A stretch of DNA of 64,000 nt from Neorhizobium alkalisoli (GCF_007829835.1 NZ_VIWP01000001.1:434001-498000), one strand, 5' to 3'; positions 27,323-36,667 are shown, counted from the stretch's first letter. The notes: generated by a model from the letters alone, not told the origin. A program made the numbers and translations.

Positions 27323-29089
27323 TCAGACGATCAGGAAATCCGACGCCGTCAGCGCGATGTGATGGTCGAGCGTTGCGATGAGCGTCATCCCGCCGGCCTT
27401 GTTACCGTTGGAATCGTAATAGACCGCACCCTTGGCCTTGTCATAGATGATGTGCTCGGAAGCATCCTTGGCCTTGGTGCCGGTGACGAAATCGCTCTTG
27501 TCGAGCACACCGCGGTCCAGCGCTTTGAAATAACGCTTTTCGAGCTCGAACTTGTCGTTGTTGCCAGCCTTGTTGGTGAAGTCGGTGATCACGTCTGCAT
27601 TCAGCTTCGATGGCTTTTCGGCAAAGACGAACGTGTCGTTGCCGGAACCACCGGTCAGTATATCCTTGCCGAGACCGCCCGACAGCCGGTCATTGCCGGT
27701 GCCGCCGTTCAGCGTATCGGCACCGCCGAGGCCAAAAAGCGTATCATTGCCGGTATCACCGGAGAGAAAATTGCCGAGGCTGTTGCCGGTCAGCCGGTCA
27801 TTGCCGCCCAGTCCGGCAATCGTTCCGGAAGCATCGACCTTGAGATTGTCGGCAACGCCGCTGCCGCGCCCAAAGACCATTCCGGCAATGCCCTCATCGT
27901 CGGCATCGATGGAATCCGAATTATAGGTGATGACGAAACCGCCGCCCGAAAGCGCCGCGACCGAGACATCCGCCTGCTCGTCATATTTATCCACATCGAA
28001 GCCGACAGTGAAAACCTTGCTGATCGGCTTGCCGGTCGATGAGAGGATCATCGCATAGGCGTCGTCCGCCACCTCGCTTTTCACCATCGAATCCTGCGTC
28101 CAGGTAACGACGTACTGACCGGTCGCAAGCTGCGCCATCTCGATATCGCCAGGGACATCCGGTTTGTCGAAGATCACGATCGGCTTGATGATCTGCTTGC
28201 CGCTGGCGTCATAGGCGCTGAAGAAGATCTGCTTGTGCAGATCCTTGGTCGAGGCCGACCAGTCGAGATTGGCAACCGCGAAACCGCCGCCGGAGCGCGC
28301 GGCGACCGCATAACCGAAATTCTCGCTGTCGCTCCACACCCCGCCGGCACCACCGAAATGCGGAGTAAGCCCGATATCCGACTTGATGACCTTGCCATGG
28401 CTGTCAAAAATGCTGGCGCGGATCTGGTTCTGGCCATCCGAACTGCCGTCGTCGATCGCAGCTTCCGAATTCCAGATGACGACGCTGTTGCCGTTGCTGA
28501 GCGCCGCGGACTTGGTGACGAGTTCGTCGAAATCGTTCGACTTGGTGTTCAGGACCTTGTCGATGCCGCGAGGCGTGCCATTCGCATCATAAGCGCGGGC
28601 ATAAACCTCGTCGAAATTGGGGCCAGAGGCATCGATGCCGAAAGAGATGACAAAGCCGCCATCGCCGGTGGCGACGACATCCGGATCGACGGTCTTGAAG
28701 GAAGAGACCGTATCGACGGCAAGCACATTACTGACGGGCTGACCGGACGTGTTGAAAATCTGGGCGCGGACATGGGCGCCATTGGTGAAGATCGGATCGT
28801 CCAGCGTCTCGATCCAGGTCACGACGATATTGCCGTTCTTGAGCTGCGTTGCTTGCGGCACGCCCGAATAGGCGCCATTGATGCCGCGCATCACCATTTC
28901 ACCGCCGAGGCGCTGGCCGCTCGCATCGTAAAACTGGCCGGCGACATAGTTGGAGGCCACGTCGCTATCGTCATATTCGTTGAAATAGCTGGACCAGGTC
29001 ACGAGAAAGCCGCCGCCCTTCAGGGCCAAGACGTTTGATTCTCTCTGCCAATTGCTTTCGTAGGAATTCACCCGAAACTCATATGCCAT
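27323..29089 (-). CDS. Secreted calcium-binding RTX protein with seven propeller-like repeats
   Basis: The start is ATG 29089 (AGGAG six bases before), giving 588 residues without a Sec signal. Residues 21-392 hold seven repeats of about 50-65 residues, each centred on a (L/A)xxGGxVVTW-like strand at about 21-32, 83-92, 139-151, 196-206, 263-277, 313-330 and 379-390. Most are accompanied by a DASGQ/DANGT-like turn, as in a beta-propeller. Residues 425-488 contain RTX nonapeptides (GGNDRLTG, GDTGNDTLFGLGGADTLNGGTGND...), followed by a C-terminal type I secretion region. It is probably exported by a type I system encoded elsewhere. Function unknown; an adhesin or surface enzyme is possible. Confidence 0.85.
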   Translation of the reverse strand: MAYEFRVNSYESNWQRESNVLALKGGGFLVTWSSYFNEYDDSDVASNYVAGQFYDASGQRLGGEMVMRGINGAYSGVPQATQLKNGNIVVTWIETLDDPIFTNGAHVRAQIFNTSGQPVSNVLAVDTVSSFKTVDPDVVATGDGGFVISFGIDASGPNFDEVYARAYDANGTPRGIDKVLNTKSNDFDELVTKSAALSNGNSVVIWNSEAAIDDGSSDGQNQIRASIFDSHGKVIKSDIGLTPHFGGAGGVWSDSENFGYAVAARSGGGFAVANLDWSASTKDLHKQIFFSAYDASGKQIIKPIVIFDKPDVPGDIEMAQLATGQYVVTWTQDSMVKSEVADDAYAMILSSTGKPISKVFTVGFDVDKYDEQADVSVAALSGGGFVITYNSDSIDADDEGIAGMVFGRGSGVADNLKVDASGTIAGLGGNDRLTGNSLGNFLSGDTGNDTLFGLGGADTLNGGTGNDRLSGGLGKDILTGGSGNDTFVFAEKPSKLNADVITDFTNKAGNNDKFELEKRYFKALDRGVLDKSDFVTGTKAKDASEHIIYDKAKGAVYYDSNGNKAGGMTLIATLDHHIALTASDFLIV

Positions 29090-29222
29090 TGAATTCTCCT
29101 GCCTCAAAAATCCAAGCAAATAAAAACCGAAGCGCGCATATCAATAGCGCGCATATCAATTTGCGTTTGTGACAATCAGCTAAAAGAAGACGATACTTGG
29201 GCGGCCGTGTAACAGGCAGACG

Positions 29223-29259
29223 AAAAAACCGGCCAATCACCGAGAATGGCCGGTTTTCT
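29223..29259 (-). terminator. Terminator of the rhaDI operon
   Basis: CCGGCCA (29229-29235) pairs with TGGCCGG (29247-29253), flanked by AAAAAA and TTTT, so the minus strand ends in a T6 run. It is 34 bases after the rhaI stop. Confidence 0.85.
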
Positions 29260-29292
29260 TCAATGATTGATGCAGATGCCGGATAAGCGGCG

Positions 29293-30585
29293 TCAGACGA
29301 TCCCGCCGCTGCCTCCAACGCAAGCAGGACGCTCGGCCGCAACCCGCTTGCGATAACCGCTGGCACGATAGGTTGCGATCGGATCAATGGCACCGCCGGC
29401 ACGCCGGCGGGCTTCCGCCAGGATGGGTTCGACATCGCTGCGATAGGCGCGCTTCAGCGTATCCGTCGCCATCATCGCATCATTGCCATCCTGGAACCCG
29501 GCTAGCGCCGCGCGGTCGACGAGTAGCGCCTGCGCATAGGCACGGCGGATCTCGTTCGCGCTGGAAATCAGGCTTTCGATCGGGTCGGTGACATTGTGCG
29601 ACTGGTCGATCATATGGGCCGGATGAAAGCCTTTGACCCCACGGGCTTCGGCATCGACGAGCTCGTTGAAGACGAGGAACAGGCGGTAAGGTTCGATCGA
29701 ACCCGCATCCAGATCGTCGTCGCCATATTTGCTGTCGTTGAAATGGAAACCGCCGAGCTTCTTGAACTGGATGAGGCGGGCGACGATCATCTCGATATTG
29801 GTATTCGGCGCATGATGCCCGAGATCGACGAGGCAGAAGGCCTTTTCGCCGAGGGTCTGAGCGATCAGGTAATTGGTGCCCCAGTCCTGCACGACCGTCG
29901 AATAGAAAGCCGGCTCGTACATCTTGTGCTCGGAAAACATCCGCCAGTCGTCCGGCAGCGCCTTGTAGATATCGGCCATGGAGGAGAGGTAACGTTCGAA
30001 CTGGCGGGTAAAATTGCTCTGGCCGGGAAAGTTGGAGCCGTCGCCGATCCATACGGTCAGGGCCTTCGAGCCGATCGCATTGCCAATCTCGATACATTCG
30101 ATGTTGTGCTCGACGGCCTGCGCGCGGGTGGCGGCATCGGTATGGCTGAGCGAGCCGTATTTATAGGAATGCTTCTGGTCCGGTGCATCCGAAAACGTGT
30201 TGGAATTCATCGCGTCGAAACCGAGACCGAGTTCTTGCGCCTTGGCGACGAGGTCCTTCGGGTCGGTCTTGTCCCAGGGAATGTGCAGCGACACGGTCGG
30301 CGTCGCGCGGGTCAGCTGGTGGATGACGGCGCAATCATCGAGCTTGTCGAAAATCCCGCGCGGCTCGCCTTCGCCGGGGAAGCGGGCGAAACGCGTGCCA
30401 CCGGTGCCGACCCCCCAGGACGGGACGGCGACGAAAAATTCCGACACCTTTTGCGTGATCGCCCCGATATCGACGCCGCGGCGCGACAGATTTTCACCGA
30501 GCGCTGCGTAATCGGATGTGAGCGCTTTTGAGCGCTTTTCGTTTTCGGCAGCGATCACGTCGGCTGCGATTTTTAGTTCGGTCAT
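29293..30585 (-). CDS. rhaI: L-rhamnose isomerase (rhizobial RhaI type)
   Basis: A 430-residue sugar isomerase of the xylose isomerase-like TIM-barrel group, close to the Pseudomonas/Rhizobium L-rhamnose isomerase and unlike E. coli RhaA. Metal and substrate positions appear in EHKMYEPAFYSTVVQDWGTN, DLGHHAPNTNIE and GGFHFNDSKYGDDDLDAGS. It converts L-rhamnose to L-rhamnulose. GGGAGG precedes the ATG at 30585. It is the second gene of rhaDI, separated from rhaD by a RIME-like element, and ends before a terminator. Confidence 0.94.
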   Translation of the reverse strand: MTELKIAADVIAAENEKRSKALTSDYAALGENLSRRGVDIGAITQKVSEFFVAVPSWGVGTGGTRFARFPGEGEPRGIFDKLDDCAVIHQLTRATPTVSLHIPWDKTDPKDLVAKAQELGLGFDAMNSNTFSDAPDQKHSYKYGSLSHTDAATRAQAVEHNIECIEIGNAIGSKALTVWIGDGSNFPGQSNFTRQFERYLSSMADIYKALPDDWRMFSEHKMYEPAFYSTVVQDWGTNYLIAQTLGEKAFCLVDLGHHAPNTNIEMIVARLIQFKKLGGFHFNDSKYGDDDLDAGSIEPYRLFLVFNELVDAEARGVKGFHPAHMIDQSHNVTDPIESLISSANEIRRAYAQALLVDRAALAGFQDGNDAMMATDTLKRAYRSDVEPILAEARRRAGGAIDPIATYRASGYRKRVAAERPACVGGSGGIV

Positions 30586-30612
30586 TGAAAATCCTCCCTG
30601 GAGTGCGTCGCG

Positions 30613-30749
30613 CCCCTCATCCGGCTGCCGCCACCTTCTCCCCGTTCTGACGGGGAGAAGGGATATGCCGCACCCTATCCACTTCTCTCCAACATCGTGT
30701 GGGGCAAGTCCCCTCTCCCCGCCTGCGGGGAGAGGGTTAGGGTGAGGGG
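30613..30749. repeat. RIME-like intergenic mosaic element, copy 1
   Basis: The element is bounded by CCCCTCAT and GTGAGGGG and contains two large palindromes: CCTTCTCCCC...GGGGAGAAGG (30634-30661) and CCCTCTCCCCGC...GCGGGGAGAGGG (30711-30736). This matches the rhizobial RIME family. It fills the gap between rhaD and rhaI and is present in inverted orientation at 34947-35074. Confidence 0.85.
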
Positions 30750-30758
30750 CAACCTGAT

Positions 30759-32855
30759 TTACCGCGTGAAACTCTGCGCATTGCCGGCATCGACATTGAT
30801 GATGTTGCCGGTCGATTTCGCCGAAAAATCGGAAGCGAGGAAATAGATCGCCTCGGCAATGTCTTCCGGAAACACGTTCAGCTTCAGCATGGAGCGCTTG
30901 CGGTAATGTTCCTCAAGCTCGCTGATATCGATCTTGGAGGATGCCGCCCGCTGTTCGCGCCACTCGCCGCTCCAGATCTTTGAGCCGCGCAGGACAGCAT
31001 CCGGGTTGACCGTGTTGACGCGAATGCCCGCATCCGCGCCTTCCAGTGCAAGGCACCGGGCGAGATGGATTTCCGCAGCCTTGGCCGTGCAATAGGCAGA
31101 CGCATTCGGCGACGAGGCAAGTCCGTTCTTGGAGGCGACGAAAACCACGTTACCCCCGAGTTTCTGACGCCGGAACAGGCGAAATGCCTCGCGCGAAACA
31201 AGGAAATAACCGGTCGTCAGGATATCGATATTCTTGTTCCACATGGCAAGCGTCGTCTCCTCGACCGGCGCCGACGAGGCAATTCCGGCATTGGAAACGA
31301 GGATATCGACACCGCCGAATTCGACGCTCGCCTCTGCGAAAGAGGCCAGAACAGCGTCTTCCTTGGTGACGTCGAGGCCGACGGTGCGTACCGAATCGCC
31401 GCCATAAGCCTTGGCAAAATCCTCACCGGCCGATTTCAGCGCCTCAGGATCGATATCAGCCAGCACCACGCAGGCGCCCTCGCCGATCAGCCGGGCCGCC
31501 GTCGCACGGCCGATGCCGCCGGCGCCGCCGGTGACGAAGGCGACCTGTCCCGCAAGACTTTTCGGCTTCGGCATGCGCTGGAGTTTTGCCTCTTCCAGCA
31601 GCCAGTATTCGATATCGAATGCTTCCTGTTCCGGCAGGCCCTGATATTCGGACACCGTCGAGGCGCCGCGCATGACATTGATGGCGTTGACGTAGAACTC
31701 ACCGGCAATGCGCGCCGTCGCCTTGTCCTTGGCAAACGAGAACATGCCGACGCCGGGAACCAGAAAGATGACCGGATTGGGATCACGCATTTTTGGCGAG
31801 TTATCGTGCTTGCAGGTCTCGTAATAGCGACTGTAATCTGCGCGATAATCCTCCAGCGCTTTGTCGAGGCCTGCGACGACTGCATCGGCATCCGGCTTGG
31901 CCGGATCAAAATCGACGATCAGCGGCCGAATTTTCGTGCGCAAAAAGTGGTCGGGGCAGGATGTGCCAAGGCTACCCAGCGGCTTCAGGTTCTTTGAATT
32001 GACGAATTCCAGCACAGCGTCCTGATCGTCGAAATGGCCGAGCTTGCGCTCCGCCTTGCCGATCCGGCCGCGGATTTCCGGCATCAGTTTTGCGGCGATC
32101 GACCGGCGCTCTTCAGCGCCGAGGCTTTTTGCGCTGGCACCGCCAAAGATCGTCTTGCCTTCGGTTTCCTTGGCAAACCACTCGATCGCTTTGTTGATGA
32201 TCTCGAGCGTCAGCAAGTAGCAATCCTTGGCATCATCCGCCCAGGTGAACAGGCCGTGGCTTTCGAGCACGACGCCCTTGGCAGCAGGATTGGCCTTCAC
32301 GAAGGCTTCGAGATCGAGGCCGAGCTGGAAGCCCGGACGGCGCCAGGGCAGCCAGCCGATATCGCTGCCGAAGATTTTTTGCGTCAGCTCACGGGAGTTC
32401 TTCGATGCAGCAATCGCGATGATCGCATCCGGGTGCATGTGATCGACATGGGTAAACGGCACGAAACCATGCAGTGGCGTATCAATAGAGGCGGCGCGCG
32501 GATTAAGGTTGAAGGTGCAATGCGGCAGGAAACCGACCATCCGGTCTTCGTCTTCCACTCCCTTGTAGATGCCCTTCAGGGCTTCCAGCTTGTCCATGTA
32601 GAGGGTGGAGAAACCGTCGAGCTTGATCGTGCCGACATCGCCGCCGGACCCCTTCACCCACATGACCTTCACCTTTTCACCGGTCAGGGGGTCGGTTTCC
32701 ATCACCTTGGCGGATGTATTGCCGCCACCGTAATTGGTGATGCGCTTGTCGCTGCCGAGAAGATTGGAGCGGTAGAGCAGCTTGCCCGGCTCGTCGAGCG
32801 AGGCGGCATAAGTGTCATCCCAACGGTTTTCGAGAAGGCGGGTTTGGCCCGTCAT
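30759..32855 (-). CDS. rhaD: Bifunctional rhamnulose-1-phosphate aldolase / short-chain dehydrogenase
   Basis: A 698-residue fusion. The N-terminal class II aldolase domain (about 1-390) has GGGNTSAKV and the metal His residues in THVDHMHPDA and SHGLFTW. The C-terminal SDR domain (about 430-698) has TGGAGGIG, NAG and Ser/Tyr-x3-Lys in YCTAK. The aldolase makes DHAP and L-lactaldehyde, and the SDR domain should oxidise lactaldehyde to lactate. ATG 32855 is chosen over the upstream ATG 32909 because GGGAGG stands five bases before it. It is the first gene of rhaDI and divergent from rhaR. Confidence 0.95.
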   Translation of the reverse strand: MTGQTRLLENRWDDTYAASLDEPGKLLYRSNLLGSDKRITNYGGGNTSAKVMETDPLTGEKVKVMWVKGSGGDVGTIKLDGFSTLYMDKLEALKGIYKGVEDEDRMVGFLPHCTFNLNPRAASIDTPLHGFVPFTHVDHMHPDAIIAIAASKNSRELTQKIFGSDIGWLPWRRPGFQLGLDLEAFVKANPAAKGVVLESHGLFTWADDAKDCYLLTLEIINKAIEWFAKETEGKTIFGGASAKSLGAEERRSIAAKLMPEIRGRIGKAERKLGHFDDQDAVLEFVNSKNLKPLGSLGTSCPDHFLRTKIRPLIVDFDPAKPDADAVVAGLDKALEDYRADYSRYYETCKHDNSPKMRDPNPVIFLVPGVGMFSFAKDKATARIAGEFYVNAINVMRGASTVSEYQGLPEQEAFDIEYWLLEEAKLQRMPKPKSLAGQVAFVTGGAGGIGRATAARLIGEGACVVLADIDPEALKSAGEDFAKAYGGDSVRTVGLDVTKEDAVLASFAEASVEFGGVDILVSNAGIASSAPVEETTLAMWNKNIDILTTGYFLVSREAFRLFRRQKLGGNVVFVASKNGLASSPNASAYCTAKAAEIHLARCLALEGADAGIRVNTVNPDAVLRGSKIWSGEWREQRAASSKIDISELEEHYRKRSMLKLNVFPEDIAEAIYFLASDFSAKSTGNIINVDAGNAQSFTR

Positions 32856-32940
32856 GTCGTCCTCCCTGACGATTTTAAGATCGGCGGCGCCAGTTCCTCC
32901 TTGCGCCATCGCTTGGCATGGTATCGCGCAATGTTTCTCG

Positions 32941-33019
32941 GCTTGTCAATCGCAAACGATCAATTTCAATCATATTGCGTCGCAGCAAAAGATTTTATGA
33001 TTGGTTATGATTGACAAGC
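32941..33019. promoter_or_regulatory. Nested inverted repeats in the rhaD-rhaR divergent promoter, candidate RhaR operators
   Basis: A perfect 11-bp inverted repeat, GCTTGTCAATC (32941-32951) and GATTGACAAGC (33009-33019), is separated by 57 bases. Inside it lies a second pair, CAATCATA (32967-32974) and TATGATTG (32996-33003), plus a 10-base-period direct repeat TTATGATTG (32995-33003, 33005-33013). All share the core CAATC/GATTG. The layout suggests DeoR-type RhaR binding at several half-sites, with looping, to control both operons. Confidence 0.7.
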
Positions 33020-33056
33020 TTCCGTTTATGACAATAGTTGGCATCAGGAGGACCCC

Positions 33057-33875
33057 ATGCACGAACGCGAACGCCATCGCATCATTCTGAGCGCGATCCA
33101 GGAAAAGCCTGTGATTACGATGCAGGATATTGCCGAACTGACGGAAGCGTCCGAAGCGACGATCCGCCGGGATATCGCGTCGCTGCATGTGCAGGGAAAG
33201 CTGCGCCGGGTGCGCGGCGGCGCGGAAGCCGTGCATCCGCCGCAGATCGGCCAGCTTGCCGCCCGGTCGTTCCGGGTGTCCGAATCCGTCAATATCGACA
33301 AAAAGCGCTCAATCGCCCGTCAGGCGGTGGAGATGTGCGAGGAAGGCGAGTCGATCATCATCAATGGTGGAACGACGACGTTCCAGATGGTGCATTACAT
33401 GACCTCGCGCCGCATGCAGGTCATGACCAATTCGTTTGCCATCGCCGAACATCTGGTCAAGCATTCGAAGAGCAATGTGACGGTGCCGGGCGGCGCGATC
33501 TATCGCGAGCAGAGCCTGATCCTGTCGCCCTTCGACAATGACGCGATCCGCAATTTTTATGCTCGCCGGATTTTCATCGGCGCACAGGGCATCGGCCCGC
33601 TCGGCATCATGGAGCCGGATGCGCTGGTGATCCAGAGCGAACAGAAGCTGATGCACCAGGCCGAGGAACTCGTCGTCATGGCCGACTCGTCGAAATTCCA
33701 GAAACGGTCGAGCATGATTCTGTGCCCGCTGGAGCGGGTATCGGTGATCATCACCGATGAAGGGATCAGCGAGGAGGCTGTCCGCATGGTGGAGAATGCG
33801 GGCGTAAAACTGGTCATCGCGCGGGCGAAGGATGCCCCGCAACTGGACGAGGAAGATACCCCGTCGGTCGCATGA
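33057..33875 (+). CDS. rhaR: DeoR-family regulator of rhamnose genes
   Basis: A 272-residue DeoR regulator with an N-terminal HTH (about 15-60, ITMQDIAELTEASEATIRRDIASL) and a DeoRC sugar-phosphate sensor domain (about 80-255, with the NGGTTTFQM loop). AGGAGGA sits before ATG 33057. It is first in the rhaRSTPQUK operon and divergent from rhaD, so it probably represses both directions until a rhamnose pathway phosphate accumulates. Candidate operators are at 32941-33019; ATTGATCAAT at 33900-33909 before rhaS shares part of that core. Confidence 0.93.
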   Translation: MHERERHRIILSAIQEKPVITMQDIAELTEASEATIRRDIASLHVQGKLRRVRGGAEAVHPPQIGQLAARSFRVSESVNIDKKRSIARQAVEMCEEGESIIINGGTTTFQMVHYMTSRRMQVMTNSFAIAEHLVKHSKSNVTVPGGAIYREQSLILSPFDNDAIRNFYARRIFIGAQGIGPLGIMEPDALVIQSEQKLMHQAEELVVMADSSKFQKRSSMILCPLERVSVIITDEGISEEAVRMVENAGVKLVIARAKDAPQLDEEDTPSVA

Positions 33876-33928
33876 AGCGCCGCCGGGAGGGGACTGAACA
33901 TTGATCAATCTTTGGGAGGAGAATTGAC

Positions 33929-34924
33929 ATGAAACTTGCGAAAAAACTGGCAATCGGCGTGGCAATGGCCGTCGTCATGATGTCGTCCGCGGCAAGCGCC
34001 AAGGATATGAAGATCGCGCTCGTGGTGAAATCGCTCGGCAACGGCTTCTTCGAAGCTGCCAACAAGGGTGCGCAGGAAGCGGCCAAGGAACTCGGCGGCG
34101 TCGAGATCATCTATACCGGCCCGACGACCACGACGGCCGAAGGCCAGATCGAGGTCATCAACTCGCTGATCGCCCAGGGCGTCGATGCGATCGCCATTTC
34201 CGCCAACGACCCCGATGCCGTCGTCCCGGCCCTGAAAAAGGCAGCCCAGCGCGGTATCAAGGTGATTTCGTGGGATTCGGGCGTTGCCCCGGCAGGCCGT
34301 ATCCTGCAGCTCAACCCGTCGTCTAACGAGCTGATCGGCAAGATGTGCCTGCAGCTGGCAGCCGACCATCTCGAAGGCGGCAAGGGCGATTTCGCCATTC
34401 TGTCTGCCACCACCACCTCGACCAACCAGAATATCTGGATCGGCGAGATGAAGAAGCAGCTGAAGGATTTTGCCGGCCTCAACCTCGTCACCACCGTTTA
34501 TGGCGACGATCTGGCCGACAAGTCCTATCGCGAAGCCCAGGGTCTCCTGACATCACAGCCGAACGTCAAGGTTATCGTCGCTCCGACCACGGTCGGCGTG
34601 CTGGCCGCCTCGCAGGCCGTCAAGGATGCCGGCAAGATCGGCAAGGTCTATGTCACCGGTCTCGGCCTCCCCTCCGAAATGGCGGGCGCCATCAAGTCCG
34701 GCGCGACGAAGGAATTCGCCATCTGGAACCCGATCGACCTCGGTTATTCCGCAGCCCAGATCTCCTACCATCTGGTCAAGGGTGACGCGACCGGCAAGCC
34801 GGGCACGGATATCCCCGCCGGCCGCATGGGCAAGATCAAGATCGGCGAGAACGGTGAAGCCGCCATGGCAGACCCCTTCGTCTACAACGAAAAGAACATC
34901 GACCAGTTCTCGAAGATCTTTTGA
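33929..34924 (+). CDS. rhaS: Rhamnose ABC transporter substrate-binding protein
   Basis: A 331-residue periplasmic binding protein of the Peripla_BP_4 (CUT2, ribose-type) family. It has a signal peptide at residues 1-24 (ending SSAASA) and the typical start KDMKIALVVKSLGNGFFEAANKGAQEAAKELG. TTGGGAGGAG precedes the ATG. It delivers L-rhamnose to RhaTPQ. A RIME-like element follows it, inside the operon, and could raise its level relative to the downstream subunits. Confidence 0.95.
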   Translation: MKLAKKLAIGVAMAVVMMSSAASAKDMKIALVVKSLGNGFFEAANKGAQEAAKELGGVEIIYTGPTTTTAEGQIEVINSLIAQGVDAIAISANDPDAVVPALKKAAQRGIKVISWDSGVAPAGRILQLNPSSNELIGKMCLQLAADHLEGGKGDFAILSATTTSTNQNIWIGEMKKQLKDFAGLNLVTTVYGDDLADKSYREAQGLLTSQPNVKVIVAPTTVGVLAASQAVKDAGKIGKVYVTGLGLPSEMAGAIKSGATKEFAIWNPIDLGYSAAQISYHLVKGDATGKPGTDIPAGRMGKIKIGENGEAAMADPFVYNEKNIDQFSKIF

Positions 34925-34946
34925 TCTGACGTTCCGAAAGTCTCTG

Positions 34947-35074
34947 CCCCTCACCCTAGCCCTCTCCCGCATGCGGGGAGAGGGGACGTGCCTCGAGTGG
35001 GGCATAGAGCGTGCCGCTTGTGTCCTTCTCCCCGTCAGAACGGGGAGAAGGTGCCCGGCAGGGCGGATGAGGGG
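34947..35074. repeat. RIME-like intergenic mosaic element, copy 2 (inverted relative to copy 1)
   Basis: The element starts CCCCTCACCCTAG and ends GGATGAGGGG. Its two palindromes are CCTCTCCCGCATGCGGGGAGAGG (34961-34983) and CCTTCTCCCCGTCAGAACGGGGAGAAGG (35024-35051). It is the reverse complement arrangement of the element at 30613-30749 and occupies the 185-base gap between rhaS and rhaT. Confidence 0.85.
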
Positions 35075-35109
35075 CTCCATGCCCAAGGGGCATCTTCAGG
35101 TGAAACAAA

Positions 35110-36657
35110 ATGAATGCTGTCGCGCCTATGACCGATGAGAGACCTGTCGAGCAGGCCAGACCTGCCGCAAAGACGCCCATCCTGGAAATGCGCGGCATCA
35201 GCCAGATCTTTCCGGGTGTGAAGGCACTCGATGGGGTCAGTATCGCGCTCTATCCCGGCGAAGTGACCGCCCTGATCGGCGAAAACGGCGCGGGAAAATC
35301 GACGCTGGTGAAAATCCTCACCGGCATCTACCGTCCCACCGAAGGCGAAATCCTGATCGACGGAACGCCTGTGACCTTCACCAGCGCACAGGCCGCAACC
35401 GACGCAGGCGTTACCGCCATCCATCAGGAAACGGTGCTGTTCGACGAGCTGACGGTCGCCGAAAACATCTTTCTCGGCCACGCGCCCCGCACCCGTTTCC
35501 GCACCATCGACTGGCGGGCGATGAACACGCGCGCCGCCGAACTCCTGCACGCGCTCGAAAGCGAAATCGATCCGACCATCCGGCTGAAGGACCTGTCCAT
35601 CGCCCAAAGGCATCTGATCGCAATAGCCCGCGCATTGTCGGTCGAGGCGCGGATCGTCATCATGGACGAACCGACCGCCGCACTCTCGCGCAAGGAAATC
35701 GACGATCTCTTCCGCATCGTCGAGGGGCTGAAACGGCAAGGCGCGGCCATCCTCTTCATCAGCCACAAGTTCGACGAGGTTTATGAGATCGCCGAAAATT
35801 TTGCGGTCTTCCGAGATGGCCGCGCCGTCGGCCATGGACGGCTGGCCAAAACGCCGCAGGACGAGATCGTCCGCCTGATGGTCGGCCGCGACGTCGCCAA
35901 CGTCTTTCCGAAGATCGAGGTTTCGATCGGCAGTACCGTTCTCTCCGTCAAAAACTACTGCCATCCGACCGAATATCGCGACATTTCCTTCGAACTGAAG
36001 CGCGGCGAGATCCTTGGCGTCTATGGCCTGATCGGCGCCGGCCGTTCGGAACTCTGCCAGTCGCTGTTCGGCGTTACGCAACCCTCCTCCGGCGCGCTGA
36101 CGCTGGAAGGAACGCCCGTCAGCATTCGCTCGCCACGCGATGCGATTGCCGCCGGCATCGTCTATGTGCCGGAAGAGCGCGGCCGGCACGGGCTCGCTCT
36201 GCCCATGCCGATCTTCCAGAACATGTCGCTGCCGTCGCTGACAAAGACTTCGCGCTCCGGCTTTCTCAAGGCGGCCAACGAACTGGCGCTGGCCCGCCAA
36301 TATGCCGAGCGGCTGGATCTGCGGGCCGCAGCCCTTTCCGTGCCGGTCGGCACGCTGTCGGGCGGCAACCAGCAGAAGGTTGTGATCGGCAAATGGCTCG
36401 CGACCCAGCCGAAAGTGATCATTCTCGACGAACCGACCAAGGGCATCGACATCGGCTCCAAGGCCGCCGTGCACGGTTTCATCAGCCAGCTCGCCTCGGA
36501 AGGCCTGTCGATCATCATGGTCTCGTCCGAACTGCCGGAAATCCTCGGCATGTCCGACCGTGTTCTGGTCATGCGCGAAGGCCTGTCCGCCGGCATTTTC
36601 GATCGGCCGCAGCTCAACCCCGAAACGCTGGTGCGCGCTGCCACCGGCAATGCGTGA
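35110..36657 (+). CDS. rhaT: Rhamnose ABC transporter ATP-binding protein (dual domain)
   Basis: A 515-residue CUT2-type ATPase with two nucleotide-binding domains. The first has Walker A GENGAGKST (about 58-66), an unusual signature LSIAQRH and Walker B IVIMDEPTAALS. The second has a degenerate A-loop, GLIGAGRSEL, but an intact SGGNQQK signature and VIILDEPTKGID. This asymmetry is normal for RbsA/XylG-like proteins. The gene follows the RIME-like element and precedes the permeases by ten bases. It powers rhamnose import. Confidence 0.95.
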   Translation: MNAVAPMTDERPVEQARPAAKTPILEMRGISQIFPGVKALDGVSIALYPGEVTALIGENGAGKSTLVKILTGIYRPTEGEILIDGTPVTFTSAQAATDAGVTAIHQETVLFDELTVAENIFLGHAPRTRFRTIDWRAMNTRAAELLHALESEIDPTIRLKDLSIAQRHLIAIARALSVEARIVIMDEPTAALSRKEIDDLFRIVEGLKRQGAAILFISHKFDEVYEIAENFAVFRDGRAVGHGRLAKTPQDEIVRLMVGRDVANVFPKIEVSIGSTVLSVKNYCHPTEYRDISFELKRGEILGVYGLIGAGRSELCQSLFGVTQPSSGALTLEGTPVSIRSPRDAIAAGIVYVPEERGRHGLALPMPIFQNMSLPSLTKTSRSGFLKAANELALARQYAERLDLRAAALSVPVGTLSGGNQQKVVIGKWLATQPKVIILDEPTKGIDIGSKAAVHGFISQLASEGLSIIMVSSELPEILGMSDRVLVMREGLSAGIFDRPQLNPETLVRAATGNA

Positions 36658-36667
36658 GGGAGATCAG

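Noticed and set aside
30613..30749. CRISPR-like or IS-end repeats
   Set aside because: Only two palindromic units per element, no regular spacers, no transposase and no target duplication; the pattern matches RIME-type intergenic elements.
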